64,000 nt of DNA from Glycocaulis profundi (GCA_007050995.1 VJOU01000012.1:1-64000); one strand, 5' to 3'. Positions 31,575 through 40,808 are shown, counted from the first letter of the stretch. The notes: generated by a model from the sequence alone, not told the origin. Made by a program: numbers and translations.

Positions 31575-33539
31575 ATGCGCTTCATAACGACACTTGGACT
31601 TGTCTTCTGCCTGACGGCCGCTCTGGCCGCAGCCTCCGCGCCCCCCGCTTCAGATTTCGCGGAACTGCCCGCCATCCACGAACCGGCCCTGTCTCCGGAC
31701 GGCACCCGCCTGGCCTACGCCACGAACCAGGGCGAAGACCGGCACATCATCATCGTGGACCTCGCCACGGGCGAACGCTCAGCACTGGGCGCATCCCACG
31801 TCCGCGTGGAAGGCCTTTACTGGGTCGGCGACACGCATCTGGTCGTCCGGGCGGGCAATCCGCGCAACCTTCCTCATGTCCGCGGCGTGGTCGACTTCGC
31901 CCAGCTCATGTCCTTCGACACCCGGACCCAGCGCTTCCAGCGCCTGGTCCGGCAGACCCGCAACATGGGGTTCAACCCTGACGTGGCCCAGGTCCAGGCC
32001 ATCGATCACGAGGGCGGCAGGGTCCTGATCCGCGTGTTCTCCAGCTCCGGGGACGCGGATCTGTACTGGGTGGACGTGTCCGGCGGTTCGTTCATCCGCC
32101 ACGAGCGCGGCAATTCGAACACGACGGGGTGGGTGCTGGGTCCAGATTTCCAGACCGTCGCGCGGCTGGACCGGCCTGAGAACGGCGCTCTGCGCATATT
32201 CGTGCGCGATGGACGCAGCTATGAGCCGCTGCCCCGCCGTGAAGGCGGCTCCCGTCTCGATGCGGTCTACGGCCTGGACGAGACCGGAACCCGCCTGATC
32301 GCCTCAGAGCGCCGCAGAGGACGGGTGGCCTCGGTGGTCTCCGTGCCGCTGGATGGAGAGGGCGAGGACGTCGCGCTCTTCGACGACCGGACACACGACG
32401 TCGCTTCGGCGATCCAGGAATCCTACACCAACGCCGTCATCGGCGTGGAGTGGGCGGACACGGACGCGCGGACCCGCTGGTTCTCCGACGATCTGGCCGA
32501 ACTGCAGTCCCAGCTCGAAGCGAGCCTGGAGGCGTCCTCCATACGGATACAGGCCTGGTCGCGCGACCGCACCGTCGCGGTGGTGCAGGTGGACAGGCCG
32601 GACATGCCTGCCGCGTTCTACATCTACCGGCAGGACGGCCCTGACGGCGGGGGCCGGCTTGAAGGGCCTCTGCACACGAACGCCGCCGTAGCCGAACACC
32701 CGCTGCCCGAGCGCGTCTCCATCACCTACACCGCTCGCGACGGCGTCGAGATTCCCGGCTATCTGACGCTGCCGGACGGCCCCGGCCCGCACCCCTTCGT
32801 CGTGCTGCCCCATGGCGGGCCGGCCGCCCGCGATTACGGCGGGTACGATTATTTCGCCCATTTCCTCGCGAGCCGCGGATATGGCGTCGTGCAGCCCAAC
32901 TTCCGCGGATCAGCAGGCTATGGCAGGCCCTGGAGGGTCAGCGGCCATGGCGAGTGGGGGCTGGGACTGATGCAGCACGACCTGACGGATGCGGTCGAGG
33001 CCCTCGTGGAATCCGGCATGGCCGATCCGTCACGCATCTGCATCGCCGGCGGCAGCTATGGCGGCTACGCGGCGCTCGCAGGCGCGGCCTTCACGCCCGA
33101 GCTTTACGCCTGCGCGATCTCGATCAACGGCGTCTCGAGCCTGCAGAGGATGCTGTCCTACACCCGCGACCGCTTCGGGCCGAGAAGCACCCCGCTGAAC
33201 TACTGGCGCTCCACAATCCTGAACGACGTCGACGAATCCGAAGGCGGTTATCTGCGCGCCCGGTCGCCTGCGGACAACGCCGAAGCGATCCGCGCCCCCG
33301 TGCTGCTGATCCACGGCAGGGACGACAGCGTCGTGCCGGTCGATCAGAGTCGCCGGATGGCCTCGGTGCTCAGGCGCCAGGGCCGGGATGTGCGTCTCGT
33401 CGAGCAGTCGGGCGGCGACCACTGGCTGACGGGGTATGCGGCCCGTCGCGAGACGCTCGAAGAGATCGAGGGATTTCTCGCCCTCCACCTCGCCCCGCGG
33501 ACCGGGACGGCGAGCTCAGCGCCCCAGCAGGGAGAGTGA
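31575..33539 (+). CDS. S9-family (prolyl oligopeptidase-like) secreted serine peptidase
   Basis: A 654-residue exported peptidase (signal peptide MRFITTLGLVFCLTAALAAASA). Residues about 25-390 form the beta-propeller (SPDGTRLAYATNQG is a typical first blade). The C-terminal alpha/beta hydrolase follows: HGGP oxyanion loop, GGSYGGYAAL nucleophile elbow (Ser at about 493), Asp in HGRDDSVVP (about 582) and His in GGDHWL (about 615). It cleaves oligopeptides, probably dipeptide or acyl-aminoacyl type. GGGGGAGG precedes the ATG. The last 24 bases overlap the convergent gene. Confidence 0.94.
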   Translation: MRFITTLGLVFCLTAALAAASAPPASDFAELPAIHEPALSPDGTRLAYATNQGEDRHIIIVDLATGERSALGASHVRVEGLYWVGDTHLVVRAGNPRNLPHVRGVVDFAQLMSFDTRTQRFQRLVRQTRNMGFNPDVAQVQAIDHEGGRVLIRVFSSSGDADLYWVDVSGGSFIRHERGNSNTTGWVLGPDFQTVARLDRPENGALRIFVRDGRSYEPLPRREGGSRLDAVYGLDETGTRLIASERRRGRVASVVSVPLDGEGEDVALFDDRTHDVASAIQESYTNAVIGVEWADTDARTRWFSDDLAELQSQLEASLEASSIRIQAWSRDRTVAVVQVDRPDMPAAFYIYRQDGPDGGGRLEGPLHTNAAVAEHPLPERVSITYTARDGVEIPGYLTLPDGPGPHPFVVLPHGGPAARDYGGYDYFAHFLASRGYGVVQPNFRGSAGYGRPWRVSGHGEWGLGLMQHDLTDAVEALVESGMADPSRICIAGGSYGGYAALAGAAFTPELYACAISINGVSSLQRMLSYTRDRFGPRSTPLNYWRSTILNDVDESEGGYLRARSPADNAEAIRAPVLLIHGRDDSVVPVDQSRRMASVLRRQGRDVRLVEQSGGDHWLTGYAARRETLEEIEGFLALHLAPRTGTASSAPQQGE

Positions 33540-34349
33540 GACCAGCCGGATCTGCCGCGTCAGCAGGGCGGGCTCGCGCACCTGCTGATAGGCCGGCGTC
33601 CGGGCGGCGCGCCTTAGGTCGTCCCGCGCCAGACCCGCATACCCCGCCGCGGGAAACACCGAGGCGGGCAGCGCGGCGCGGAGCGCTTTCAGGGGCACCT
33701 CCGCCGCCCGCGCCCTGGCCATCAGCATCGCCCGCGCCCTCGCGGCGGCCTCGGGGTTGAGGCCGCGGCGGGCTTCGGTTTCGGACAGGCCCGCCTCGGC
33801 CATCTCCGCCTCGGTCAGGGGCGGGCGTCCGGCGGCGCACAGGGCGGGGAAGGCGCGCACCAGGCCCGCATGGCCCCACAGCCGCCCGGCGGCGTCGACC
33901 GCTTCCAGCCCCTGCCCGCTCAGGCCGGGCTCGGCCAGGCGCGCCGCCAGCCGCATCACCAGCCCCGCCGTGCGGTCCACATAGGCCTCGCGCTCGGCAT
34001 CGTCGGGAAAGGCGCCCTGCCCCAGATCCGCCGCGCGGGCCTCGATCAGCGTGGTCAGTTCATCTTGCGTGGGCGCGCCGGGCGCGGTCGTCAGCGCCGC
34101 CAGCGCCTCGTAGACGTCATGGCGGCGGACCTTCTGAGGCGAGGCGTAAAGATCGGCCACCGCGTCGCGCGCCCAGGCCAGCCGCATTTCCCCGATCACC
34201 GGCTCTGAGACCGTGTCGGGGATTTTCGCGATCTCGTGGCTGAAGGCGTAGAGCGCGAACAGGCGCGCGCGCAGCTCGGGCGCGGCGAACAGGGCGGCCA
34301 GCCGCCGGTCCGGGTCGTGGCGCGCCAGCAGCGCGTCGAAATCGGCCAT
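33516..34349 (-). CDS. Squalene/phytoene synthase-fold protein, NDUFAF6-like
   Basis: A 277-residue all-helical protein of the squalene/phytoene synthase superfamily. The front segment RLFALYAFSHEIAKIPDTVSEPVIGEMRLAWARDAV is typical of the group that includes mitochondrial NDUFAF6. The Asp-rich DxxxD substrate motifs of true prenyl synthases are not evident, and no carotenoid genes lie near. The best reading is an assembly-factor-type protein for respiratory complex I, by analogy with NDUFAF6. A second complex I assembly-like gene (Mth938/NDUFAF3-type) lies 1.5 kb away. Functional transfer from mitochondria is inference. Confidence 0.82.
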   Translation of the reverse strand: MADFDALLARHDPDRRLAALFAAPELRARLFALYAFSHEIAKIPDTVSEPVIGEMRLAWARDAVADLYASPQKVRRHDVYEALAALTTAPGAPTQDELTTLIEARAADLGQGAFPDDAEREAYVDRTAGLVMRLAARLAEPGLSGQGLEAVDAAGRLWGHAGLVRAFPALCAAGRPPLTEAEMAEAGLSETEARRGLNPEAAARARAMLMARARAAEVPLKALRAALPASVFPAAGYAGLARDDLRRAARTPAYQQVREPALLTRQIRLVSLSLLGR

Positions 34350-34521
34350 GGCCTCGCCCCTCAGGCTTCATCCTGCCCGCGCTTCATATCCGCCCGGCCG
34401 GGCCGGGGCCACAGCGCGCTTCATGACGGAAGCGCGAAAATCGCGGCCGGGCCGAGTTCGTGATTGATTTCCCGAGCCCGGAGCGCGAGCCTTGCGCCGC
34501 ACAATTGCTTCGGGGGCCCTC

Positions 34522-35868
34522 ATGCATTCATCGTCCGATTTCCGCCTGTCCCGTCTGTTCGCCGCCGCCGCGCTGGCCGCCCTGCTCGCCGGGTGCGGCC
34601 GGGACGAACCGCGATCCGCCGCCCCGGCGCCGGACCGTCCGGCCGCCGAAGCGCCCGCCCCCGCCGAGACCGCCAGCCGTCTCGACCCCGAGGCGCTGGC
34701 CCGGATCGACGCCGAGCTCGACCGGCTGGCCGAGGCGGGCGACCGGTCGGGTTACGTCATGGCCATCGCGATGGATGGCAGGGTGGAGCATGTCTCCGAG
34801 GCCGGATACGCCGACATCGACAGCGCGACGCCCATGACCGCGGACACGGTGATGCGCATCGCCTCGATGACCAAGCCCGTGACGGCGGCGGCGATCCTGA
34901 TCCTCGCTGAAGACGGCGCGCTGGAAGTCGGCGATCCGGTGTCGGACTACGTTCCTGCCTTCGCCGAGACCCGCGTGGCGACGTCGGTCAGCCGAAACGA
35001 CGATTACGAGATCCCCACCGAACCGCTGGCCCGGCCCATCACCCTCGAGGACCTGCTCACCCACACCTCGGGGCTGGGCTATGTGTTCGACTACGAGACC
35101 AATCTGGGCGCGCTCTATCTCGACACGAACGTGTACGAGGACCGCAGCCTGTCGCTGGCCGACCGCAACGCGGCCCTGGCCGGGCTGCCGCTCTACTTCC
35201 AGCCGGGCGAGCGCTGGCAGTACAGCTGGTCGAACGACGTGCTGGGCTCGGTGATCGAAGAAGCCTCGGGCATGTCGTTCGAGGACTTCGTCCAGGAGCG
35301 CATCTTCGGCCCGCTGGGCATGGACAGCACCACCTTCTTCCCCGCGCGGAACCCGGCGATCATGGACCGCGTGGCCACGCTCTACACCCATGACGAGGAC
35401 GGCGCGCTGGTCGCGATCGATCCGCGCACCGACTTCGCGGCGGACGCCAATGTGGAGGCGGGCGGTGCGGGGCTGTTCTCCACGGTGAACGACTACATGC
35501 GTTTCGCCCAGATGCTGGCCAATGGCGGCGAGCTGGACGGCGCGCGCATCCTGTCGCCCGAAAGCATCGCGGCGATGGCCACCGACCATGTGGGTCCCGA
35601 CCGCATGCCCGACGACATGAACCGCCAGAATCTCGGCTACGGCTATTCGGTGGGCGTGACCCGCGAAGGCGACGGCCCGGCGCCGGCGGGCCTGCCGGGC
35701 GATTTCGGCTGGGGCGGGTATTTCGACACCAGCTTCACCATCAGCCCGTCCACGGGCCTGGTCGCGGTCATCATGGCTCAGGAACAGCCCGGCCCCGGCA
35801 CCCAGGGCACCACGGGCGCGGGCGCGGTGTTCCGGCCCCTGCTGTCGGACGCGCTGGGCGGCGGCTAG
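34522..35868 (+). CDS. Serine hydrolase lipoprotein (class C beta-lactamase/esterase family)
   Basis: A 448-residue lipoprotein of the beta-lactamase/DD-peptidase fold. The lipobox LLAGC gives the acylated Cys at about residue 25, and a Pro/Ala-rich linker follows. The nucleophile motif SMTK is at about 115-118, HTSGLGY follows, and a YSWSND motif at about 234-239 supplies the catalytic tyrosine. A GGYFDTSF-type segment stands where the KTG/HTG motif would be. This pattern fits EstB-like esterases or D-aminopeptidases more than true AmpC. The ATG at 34522 begins the signal sequence with GGGGG before it. Its TAG interlocks with that of the convergent gene (CTAG). The substrate is unknown. Confidence 0.9.
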   Translation: MHSSSDFRLSRLFAAAALAALLAGCGRDEPRSAAPAPDRPAAEAPAPAETASRLDPEALARIDAELDRLAEAGDRSGYVMAIAMDGRVEHVSEAGYADIDSATPMTADTVMRIASMTKPVTAAAILILAEDGALEVGDPVSDYVPAFAETRVATSVSRNDDYEIPTEPLARPITLEDLLTHTSGLGYVFDYETNLGALYLDTNVYEDRSLSLADRNAALAGLPLYFQPGERWQYSWSNDVLGSVIEEASGMSFEDFVQERIFGPLGMDSTTFFPARNPAIMDRVATLYTHDEDGALVAIDPRTDFAADANVEAGGAGLFSTVNDYMRFAQMLANGGELDGARILSPESIAAMATDHVGPDRMPDDMNRQNLGYGYSVGVTREGDGPAPAGLPGDFGWGGYFDTSFTISPSTGLVAVIMAQEQPGPGTQGTTGAGAVFRPLLSDALGGG

Positions 35869-36227
35869 ACCGCGATCAGGGCGGCGCCCACGCGCCGCCC
35901 CTCGCCCGCCAGCAGGTTCCACGACCGGCAGGCGCCGGGCGTGTCCAGCGCCTCGAGCCCCACATTCGCCTCGCGGAAGGCCCTGCGGACCTCCGCCGGA
36001 GGATGGACGAGACGCTCGCCCAGTCCCAGCAGGACGAGATCGGGCCGGACCGGGCCGGTCAGGAAGGGGGCGAAGTCGTCAGGGGAAAGCCCTTGCGGGC
36101 CGGAGGCCACCCACGGACGGATCGAGCCGTCCACGATCAGCAGCGAGCCCTCGCGGCGCACCCCGCCAATGCGGAACCCGCCGTCACCGAAAGCGTCGAC
36201 GGGCGGCGCTGAGCGCCGGTCCGTCAC
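35865..36227 (-). CDS. Mth938-like domain protein (DUF498; NDUFAF3-type)
   Basis: A 120-residue single-domain protein: FGDGGFRIGGVRREGSLLIVDG, then PDLVLLGLGE, then GACRSWNLLAGEGRRVGAALIAV. These are the marks of the Mth938/DUF498 family, whose mitochondrial member NDUFAF3 assists complex I assembly. It starts with GTG and overlaps the secF stop by four bases (GTGA). It is therefore part of the yajC-secD-secF transcription unit, an arrangement known in alphaproteobacteria. Complex I assembly as its bacterial role is inferred from the mitochondrial homologue. Confidence 0.9.
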   Translation of the reverse strand: MTDRRSAPPVDAFGDGGFRIGGVRREGSLLIVDGSIRPWVASGPQGLSPDDFAPFLTGPVRPDLVLLGLGERLVHPPAEVRRAFREANVGLEALDTPGACRSWNLLAGEGRRVGAALIAV

Positions 36228-37198
36228 GCCTTCTTCTCGTCGTCGTCCGAACCGCGCTTGACGCCGGTGATGGTCAGCAGCGGCGCGGCCACGAAGATCG
36301 ACGAATACGTCCCGATGCCCACGCCCCAGATCAGCGCCCAGGCGAAGCTTTCCAGCGCCGGGCCGCCCAGAAAGGCGAGCGCGAACAGCGCGATCAGCGT
36401 GGTGCCTGACGTCATCAAGGTGCGCGACAGGGTCGCGTTGATGGCGATGTTGAGCACGTCCGGGGTCGGCATGGTCTTGTATTTGCGGAACATCTCCCGG
36501 ATGCGGTCATAGACCACCACGGTGTCGTTCATCGAATAGCCCACGATGGTCAGGATCGCGGCGATCGTGGGCAGGTTGAACTCCTTCTGCGTCAGCGCGA
36601 AGAAGCCGATGGTCGCGATCACGTCGTGCGACAGCGCGAGCACCGCGCCCACCGAATACTGCCATTCGAACCTGAGCCAGATGTAGACCAGCATCAGGAA
36701 GAGCGCGATCACCACCGCGGTGGTGCCCGCCACGATCAGCTCGCCGGAGACCTGCGGCCCGACCACCTCCACCCGTTCATAGGTGACGCCGGGGTAGAGA
36801 TCGCTCAGGACGGCCTGCACCTGCTGGCGCGCGACCTGCTGGGCCGCTTCGGCGTCCACGTCCGCGGGCACGCCCTCGATGGACTGAACCTGCTCGGGCG
36901 TGACGGTGGCGACCCGGATGAGGACGGAGTTGACCCCACCGAAATCCTGCACCTGCACGTCGCCCAGCCCCAGCCCGTTCAGGGCCTCGCGGATTTCGCC
37001 CAGATCAGGCTCCTGCTCGGTGGTGATCTCGATCAGCGTGCCGCCGCGGAAGTCGATGCCGAAATTCAGGCCGATGCCGAAGAAGGCGCCGACCGATCCC
37101 AGGATCAGGAACAGCGAGACGATGAACGCAATGAAGCGCGCCCGCATGAACGGGATGTCGGTCTGGACCGGGATGTGGCGGACAAGGGGGAAAGCCAT
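36224..37198 (-). CDS. secF: Protein translocase subunit SecF
   Basis: Membrane partner of SecD that uses the proton gradient to help pull proteins through SecYEG. It has 324 residues and six membrane segments. GIGLNFGIDFRGGTLIEI marks the P1 head, and the C-terminal half carries SHDVIATIGFFAL, TIVGYSMNDTVVVYDRIRE and a conserved NATLSRTLMTSGTTL. It lies 12 bases after secD and overlaps the Mth938 gene. Confidence 0.97.
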   Translation of the reverse strand: MAFPLVRHIPVQTDIPFMRARFIAFIVSLFLILGSVGAFFGIGLNFGIDFRGGTLIEITTEQEPDLGEIREALNGLGLGDVQVQDFGGVNSVLIRVATVTPEQVQSIEGVPADVDAEAAQQVARQQVQAVLSDLYPGVTYERVEVVGPQVSGELIVAGTTAVVIALFLMLVYIWLRFEWQYSVGAVLALSHDVIATIGFFALTQKEFNLPTIAAILTIVGYSMNDTVVVYDRIREMFRKYKTMPTPDVLNIAINATLSRTLMTSGTTLIALFALAFLGGPALESFAWALIWGVGIGTYSSIFVAAPLLTITGVKRGSDDDEKKA

Positions 37199-37210
37199 TT
37201 CGCGCGTTCC

Positions 37211-38842
37211 TTATATCGCCAGGGTGGACGGGCGGCGCGTGCGCACCCAGATCGCGATCACCATGCGGCTCACCACGAAGGCGGTGAACACCGAGGTGAT
37301 GATGCCGATTCCCAGGGTGACGGCGAAGCCGCGCACCGGGCCCGCGCCCATCATGTAAAGGACCGCCGCGGCGATGAAGGTGGTGACGTTCGCGTCCAGA
37401 ATGGCCGAGAAGGCCTTGTCGTAGCCGGTCTCGATGGCGTTGATGACCTTGCGCCCCTCCCTCAGCTCCTCGCGTATCCGCTCGAAGATCAGCACGTTGG
37501 CGTCCACCGCCATGCCGATGGTCAGGATGATGCCCGCGATGCCGGGAAGCGTCAGGGTCGCCTGCACGCCCGACAGCGCGCCTATCAGAAGGACCAGGTT
37601 CAGCAGCAGGGCCGTGGTCGAGACGATGCCGAAGAAGCCGTAGGCGATCAGCATGAAGAAGATGACCGCCACGAAGCCGATCAGAATCGCGTTCGTGCCC
37701 CGGTCGATGGAGTCCTGCCCCAGCCCCGGACCCACGGTCCGCTGCTCGATCGGGCTCAGGCGCGCGGGCAGCGCGCCCGCGTTGAGCATGTTGGCCAAGT
37801 CGTTGGCGGTCTGCACGGTGAACCCGCCGTCGATCATGCCCGACCCGCCCAGGATGGGCACCCGGATGCGCGGCGCGGAGATGATGGTGTCGTCCAGCAC
37901 GATGGCGAAGCGGCGGCCCACGTTCTGGCTGGTGGCGTCGCCGAAGGCGCGCGCGCCGGACGTGTTGAAGCGGAAATTGACCGAAGGCTGGCCCTGCTCG
38001 TTGAAGCCCTGGCTGGCGCTGACCAGCTGCTCGCCAGTGACCATGGCGCGGCTCTGGACGGCCAGGAAGGGCTCTTCAGGATAGTCGGTGGCCAGGATCA
38101 TCACGCCCGGCGGGGTGCGGGCCTCGCCCGTCGGCCCCGGGTCCACGCCCTGCTCGACCATGTGGAAGGTCATGCGCGCGGTGGTGCCGACCAGGTCGAT
38201 GATCCGCTGGGGATCGCTCTCCCCGGGCACCTGGACCAGCACGCGGTCATCGCCCTGCCGGGCGATCGTGGGTTCGGTGGTGCCCGTGGCGTCCACCCGG
38301 CGGCGGATGACCTCGATGGACTGGGTCACCGTGCGGCGCTGGATGTCCTCCAGCGCAGCGTTGGTGATCGACAACCGGATCGAGCGCCCGTCAGGCGCGC
38401 GCTGGATGTTCAGGATCTGGCCCGAGCCGGGCTGGCCCATCGTGCCGGGGATCGGCTCGTTGATGCCGTTCAGGCGCTCCATCGCCCGGTCCATGTCCTC
38501 GGGCCGGGACAGGCGGACCACCACGGCGCCGTCCGACACCGCCGGAGGCGCGGTCAGGATGGGCGGGCTCTGGCGCAGAGCGGTGCGGACGTCGTCGGCC
38601 AGATTGCTCAGCCGGTCGGCGCGCACCTCGTCCATGTCCACCTGGAACACGAGGTGCGAGCCGCCCCTGAGGTCGAGGCCCAGATTGACCGAGTTCGAGG
38701 GCAGATACTCCCAGATCCCGATGCGCTCGCCGTCCTCGGTCATCCGCTGCTCGGCAGGGAAGAAGTTGGGCAGCAGGAACACGAAGCCGGCGACGATCGC
38801 CACGAGGATCAGGGCGATTTTCCAGCGGGGGAAGTGGAGCAT
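37211..38842 (-). CDS. secD: Protein translocase subunit SecD
   Basis: The 543-residue partner of SecF with six membrane segments and a large periplasmic P1 domain. Signatures are LGLDLRGGSHLVFQVD, the P1-head region, and the C-terminal GMAVDANVLIFERIREEL and a conserved AFSAILDANVTTFIAA. Separate secD and secF genes (not fused) are present. It follows yajC by about 55 bases on the same strand. The Shine-Dalgarno is weak. Confidence 0.97.
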   Translation of the reverse strand: MLHFPRWKIALILVAIVAGFVFLLPNFFPAEQRMTEDGERIGIWEYLPSNSVNLGLDLRGGSHLVFQVDMDEVRADRLSNLADDVRTALRQSPPILTAPPAVSDGAVVVRLSRPEDMDRAMERLNGINEPIPGTMGQPGSGQILNIQRAPDGRSIRLSITNAALEDIQRRTVTQSIEVIRRRVDATGTTEPTIARQGDDRVLVQVPGESDPQRIIDLVGTTARMTFHMVEQGVDPGPTGEARTPPGVMILATDYPEEPFLAVQSRAMVTGEQLVSASQGFNEQGQPSVNFRFNTSGARAFGDATSQNVGRRFAIVLDDTIISAPRIRVPILGGSGMIDGGFTVQTANDLANMLNAGALPARLSPIEQRTVGPGLGQDSIDRGTNAILIGFVAVIFFMLIAYGFFGIVSTTALLLNLVLLIGALSGVQATLTLPGIAGIILTIGMAVDANVLIFERIREELREGRKVINAIETGYDKAFSAILDANVTTFIAAAVLYMMGAGPVRGFAVTLGIGIITSVFTAFVVSRMVIAIWVRTRRPSTLAI

Positions 38843-38897
38843 GAGCTGACTCGAAAGGTCTGGGCGGGATCAGAAACGGACGGCGGTCGTCCGCCGG

Positions 38898-39269
38898 TCA
38901 GTCGCGCTTGTCTTCGGCGTCGTCCTCGTCGGCGCGGGTCTTGACCCGGCCGGCGGGTTCGGTGCGGCCGCGCACGTCGGTGATCGTGGCCCGGAGCACC
39001 TTCACCCGCACGCCCTCGGCGATCTCGATGGTGGCTTCGGCGTCCGCCAGACGGGTCACCTTGCCGATGATGCCGCCCTGGGTGATCACCTCGTCGCCGC
39101 GGCGCAGGTTCTCGACCATCTCGCGGTGCTTCTTCATGCGCTGCTGCTGGGGACGGATCAGCAGGAAGTAGAACACGACGATGATCAGGACGAAGGGCGC
39201 GAGCTGGAGCAGCATGCCCGCCCCGCCTCCGGCGGCGGCCAGGTGCAGGGAGTCGAGGGCGAGGTTCAT
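38898..39269 (-). CDS. yajC: Preprotein translocase subunit YajC
   Basis: A 123-residue accessory protein of the SecDF complex: one membrane helix (LAPFVLIIVVFYFLLIRPQQQRMKKH), then a cytoplasmic domain with GDEVITQGGIIGKV and a charged tail. Two ATGs are close together. The one at 39269 is preferred because AAGGA lies eight bases upstream of it, whereas it is only two bases from the ATG at 39275. First gene of the yajC-secD-secF-Mth938 unit. Confidence 0.95.
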   Translation of the reverse strand: MNLALDSLHLAAAGGGAGMLLQLAPFVLIIVVFYFLLIRPQQQRMKKHREMVENLRRGDEVITQGGIIGKVTRLADAEATIEIAEGVRVKVLRATITDVRGRTEPAGRVKTRADEDDAEDKRD

Positions 39270-39366
39270 GAGCATAGTCCTTGGAAAATGTGCGGCTTTG
39301 GTCGCGCCGGACTATATCGGCGCGCGGCGCTGTTGCAACAAGGCCTTCAGGACAGACTGACTCAGT

Positions 39367-40209
39367 TCAGCGCCGCGGCAGGTGCTGGGCCGGATCGACC
39401 GGGGTGACCCCGCGCCGGATCTCGAAGTGCAGCTGGGGCCGGTCGGCCGCGCCGCTGGACCCCGCCTCGGCGATCATCTCGCCCTGGCGCACCTGCTGGC
39501 CCACCGACACGCGCAGCACCGAATTGTGCGCGTAGGCGGTCACCCAGCCGCCCTCGTGGCGCACCAGAACCAGCTCGCCATAGCCCTGCAGCTCGTTGCC
39601 CGCATAGACCACCTCGCCGTCGGCGGCGACGTTGACCGGATCGCCCACGCGGGCGGCGATCTTCACCCCGTCGCTGCGCCGTCCGCCGTCCTGCGGGCCG
39701 AACCCGGCGAGCACTTCGCCGCGATGAGGCCAGACGAAGCCCGGCGCGTCCGCGGCGCGGGCTGGAGGGGGCGGCGGCGGAGGCGGGGGTGGCGGAGGCG
39801 GCGAGGCCGTCTCGACGCGGGCGGGCGGCGGGGCCGCGTCCCGGCCCGGCTCGGTCAGCCGGGAGGGCGGCGTGATCTCGCCATCCGTGTCCCGCGAGGC
39901 GGTCCGCGTCGGGGCGGGCGCAGACCCGCTGACGCGCAGCTCCTGGCCGGGATAGATGGTGTAGGGCGCGCTCAGCCGGTTCAGGCTGGCCAGCTCCTGC
40001 AGGGTCATCCCGTGCGACATCGCGATGCGGTAGAGATTCTCTCCCCGCTGGACCACGTGCACGCCGGACGCCGAAGACGTCCCCGCGCCAGAATCACGCG
40101 CGGCGGCGCCCCGCATCTCCACCTCGGCAGGCGTGCGGGAAGATGACGAGCAGGCCGCGAGCGCGCAGAGCGCCGCAGCGGAGACGATGAGGCGGAGGCG
40201 GTGGGCCAT
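39367..40209 (-). CDS. NlpD-like LysM/LytM lipoprotein
   Basis: A 280-residue envelope lipoprotein: lipobox LAAC with Cys at about 20, a LysM peptidoglycan-binding domain (about 49-95; VVQRGENLYRIAMSHGMTLQELA), a disordered linker ending in about 14 prolines, and a C-terminal M23/LytM domain. The LytM metal site is degenerate: the first HxGxD-like motif reads RSDGVKIAA and only AYAHN and LHFEIR remain. This matches E. coli NlpD, an amidase activator rather than an enzyme. The neighbourhood surE-pcm-nlpD supports the call. A possible CtrA-like site lies 57 bases upstream. Confidence 0.9.
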   Translation of the reverse strand: MAHRLRLIVSAAALCALAACSSSSRTPAEVEMRGAAARDSGAGTSSASGVHVVQRGENLYRIAMSHGMTLQELASLNRLSAPYTIYPGQELRVSGSAPAPTRTASRDTDGEITPPSRLTEPGRDAAPPPARVETASPPPPPPPPPPPPPARAADAPGFVWPHRGEVLAGFGPQDGGRRSDGVKIAARVGDPVNVAADGEVVYAGNELQGYGELVLVRHEGGWVTAYAHNSVLRVSVGQQVRQGEMIAEAGSSGAADRPQLHFEIRRGVTPVDPAQHLPRR

Positions 40210-40266
40210 AGAGCGGCGAATCTCCAGCAGGATCGCGAAGCGATGCAGGATGATCCCGCCCGAGCG

Positions 40267-40281
40267 TTAACCGCGCGTTAT
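40267..40281. promoter_or_regulatory. CtrA-like site upstream of the NlpD-like gene
   Basis: TTAA-CCGCGCG-TTAT, one base off the CtrA consensus TTAA-N7-TTAA, 57 bases upstream of the start codon. CtrA controls several envelope and division genes in Caulobacter relatives. With one mismatch it could be chance. Confidence 0.3.
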
Positions 40282-40311
40282 CCAAATGCGTCCGTCGCTG
40301 TCACGGAGGCT

Positions 40312-40713
40312 TCAGGCCCCGGCCGGCTCCACCGGCTCCAGCAGCTCATAGGCGCCCAGCGAGCACGACCCGGTCATCATCCGGCTGCCCTGATCGACCA
40401 CCGTGAGGATTTCACCCTGGCAGAGCTGGGATCCCGTGGTGCGGTACTCGATGTAGGTGTAGCTGCGGTCGATGTTCGAGCACCGGCTTCTGAGAGTGTT
40501 CAGATAGGTGGCGCCACCGCGCATCTCGACCAGCATGCGGGTCTCGTCGACGGGTTTCATGGAGCGCACGCGGTTGAGCGCGACGCAGCTCTGGGTTTGC
40601 CCGGTCTGGCGGAACCCTTCGAGCGCGTCGTCAGGCTGGACGGCGAAGCCGGGCGCGGCGGCGGACAGCGCCAGCGCGCAGGCGCCCAGAACGGACAGTG
40701 AGGCGGTCTTCAT
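40312..40713 (-). CDS. Small secreted protein, tentatively DUF6491-like
   Basis: A 133-residue exported protein (signal peptide MKTASLSVLGACALALSAAAPGFA) with four cysteines in the mature chain: SCVALNRVRS, SRCSNID, QLCQGE and GSCSLGAYE. The pattern of a Cys-x-x-x-Asn-x-x-x-Ser block, a Y-L-N-x-L segment and a final C-x-LG-x-Y/F resembles the DUF6491 type of small periplasmic proteins; this is from memory and tentative. The frame is open further upstream, but the ATG at 40713 with GGAG before it starts the signal peptide. It interrupts the usual pcm-nlpD adjacency. Confidence 0.75.
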   Translation of the reverse strand: MKTASLSVLGACALALSAAAPGFAVQPDDALEGFRQTGQTQSCVALNRVRSMKPVDETRMLVEMRGGATYLNTLRSRCSNIDRSYTYIEYRTTGSQLCQGEILTVVDQGSRMMTGSCSLGAYELLEPVEPAGA

Positions 40714-40808
40714 GATCGGTCTCCTGAATGCGTCCCTGCATCCCTCGGGATCATCCCATGATATCAGAATTACGCGCAAGAGAGCCGCATGGCTTCATGA
40801 AATCCGGT

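Noticed and set aside
33516-34349. Carotenoid (phytoene) synthase
   Set aside because: No clear Asp-rich diphosphate-binding motifs and no crt genes in the window; an NDUFAF6-like role fits better.
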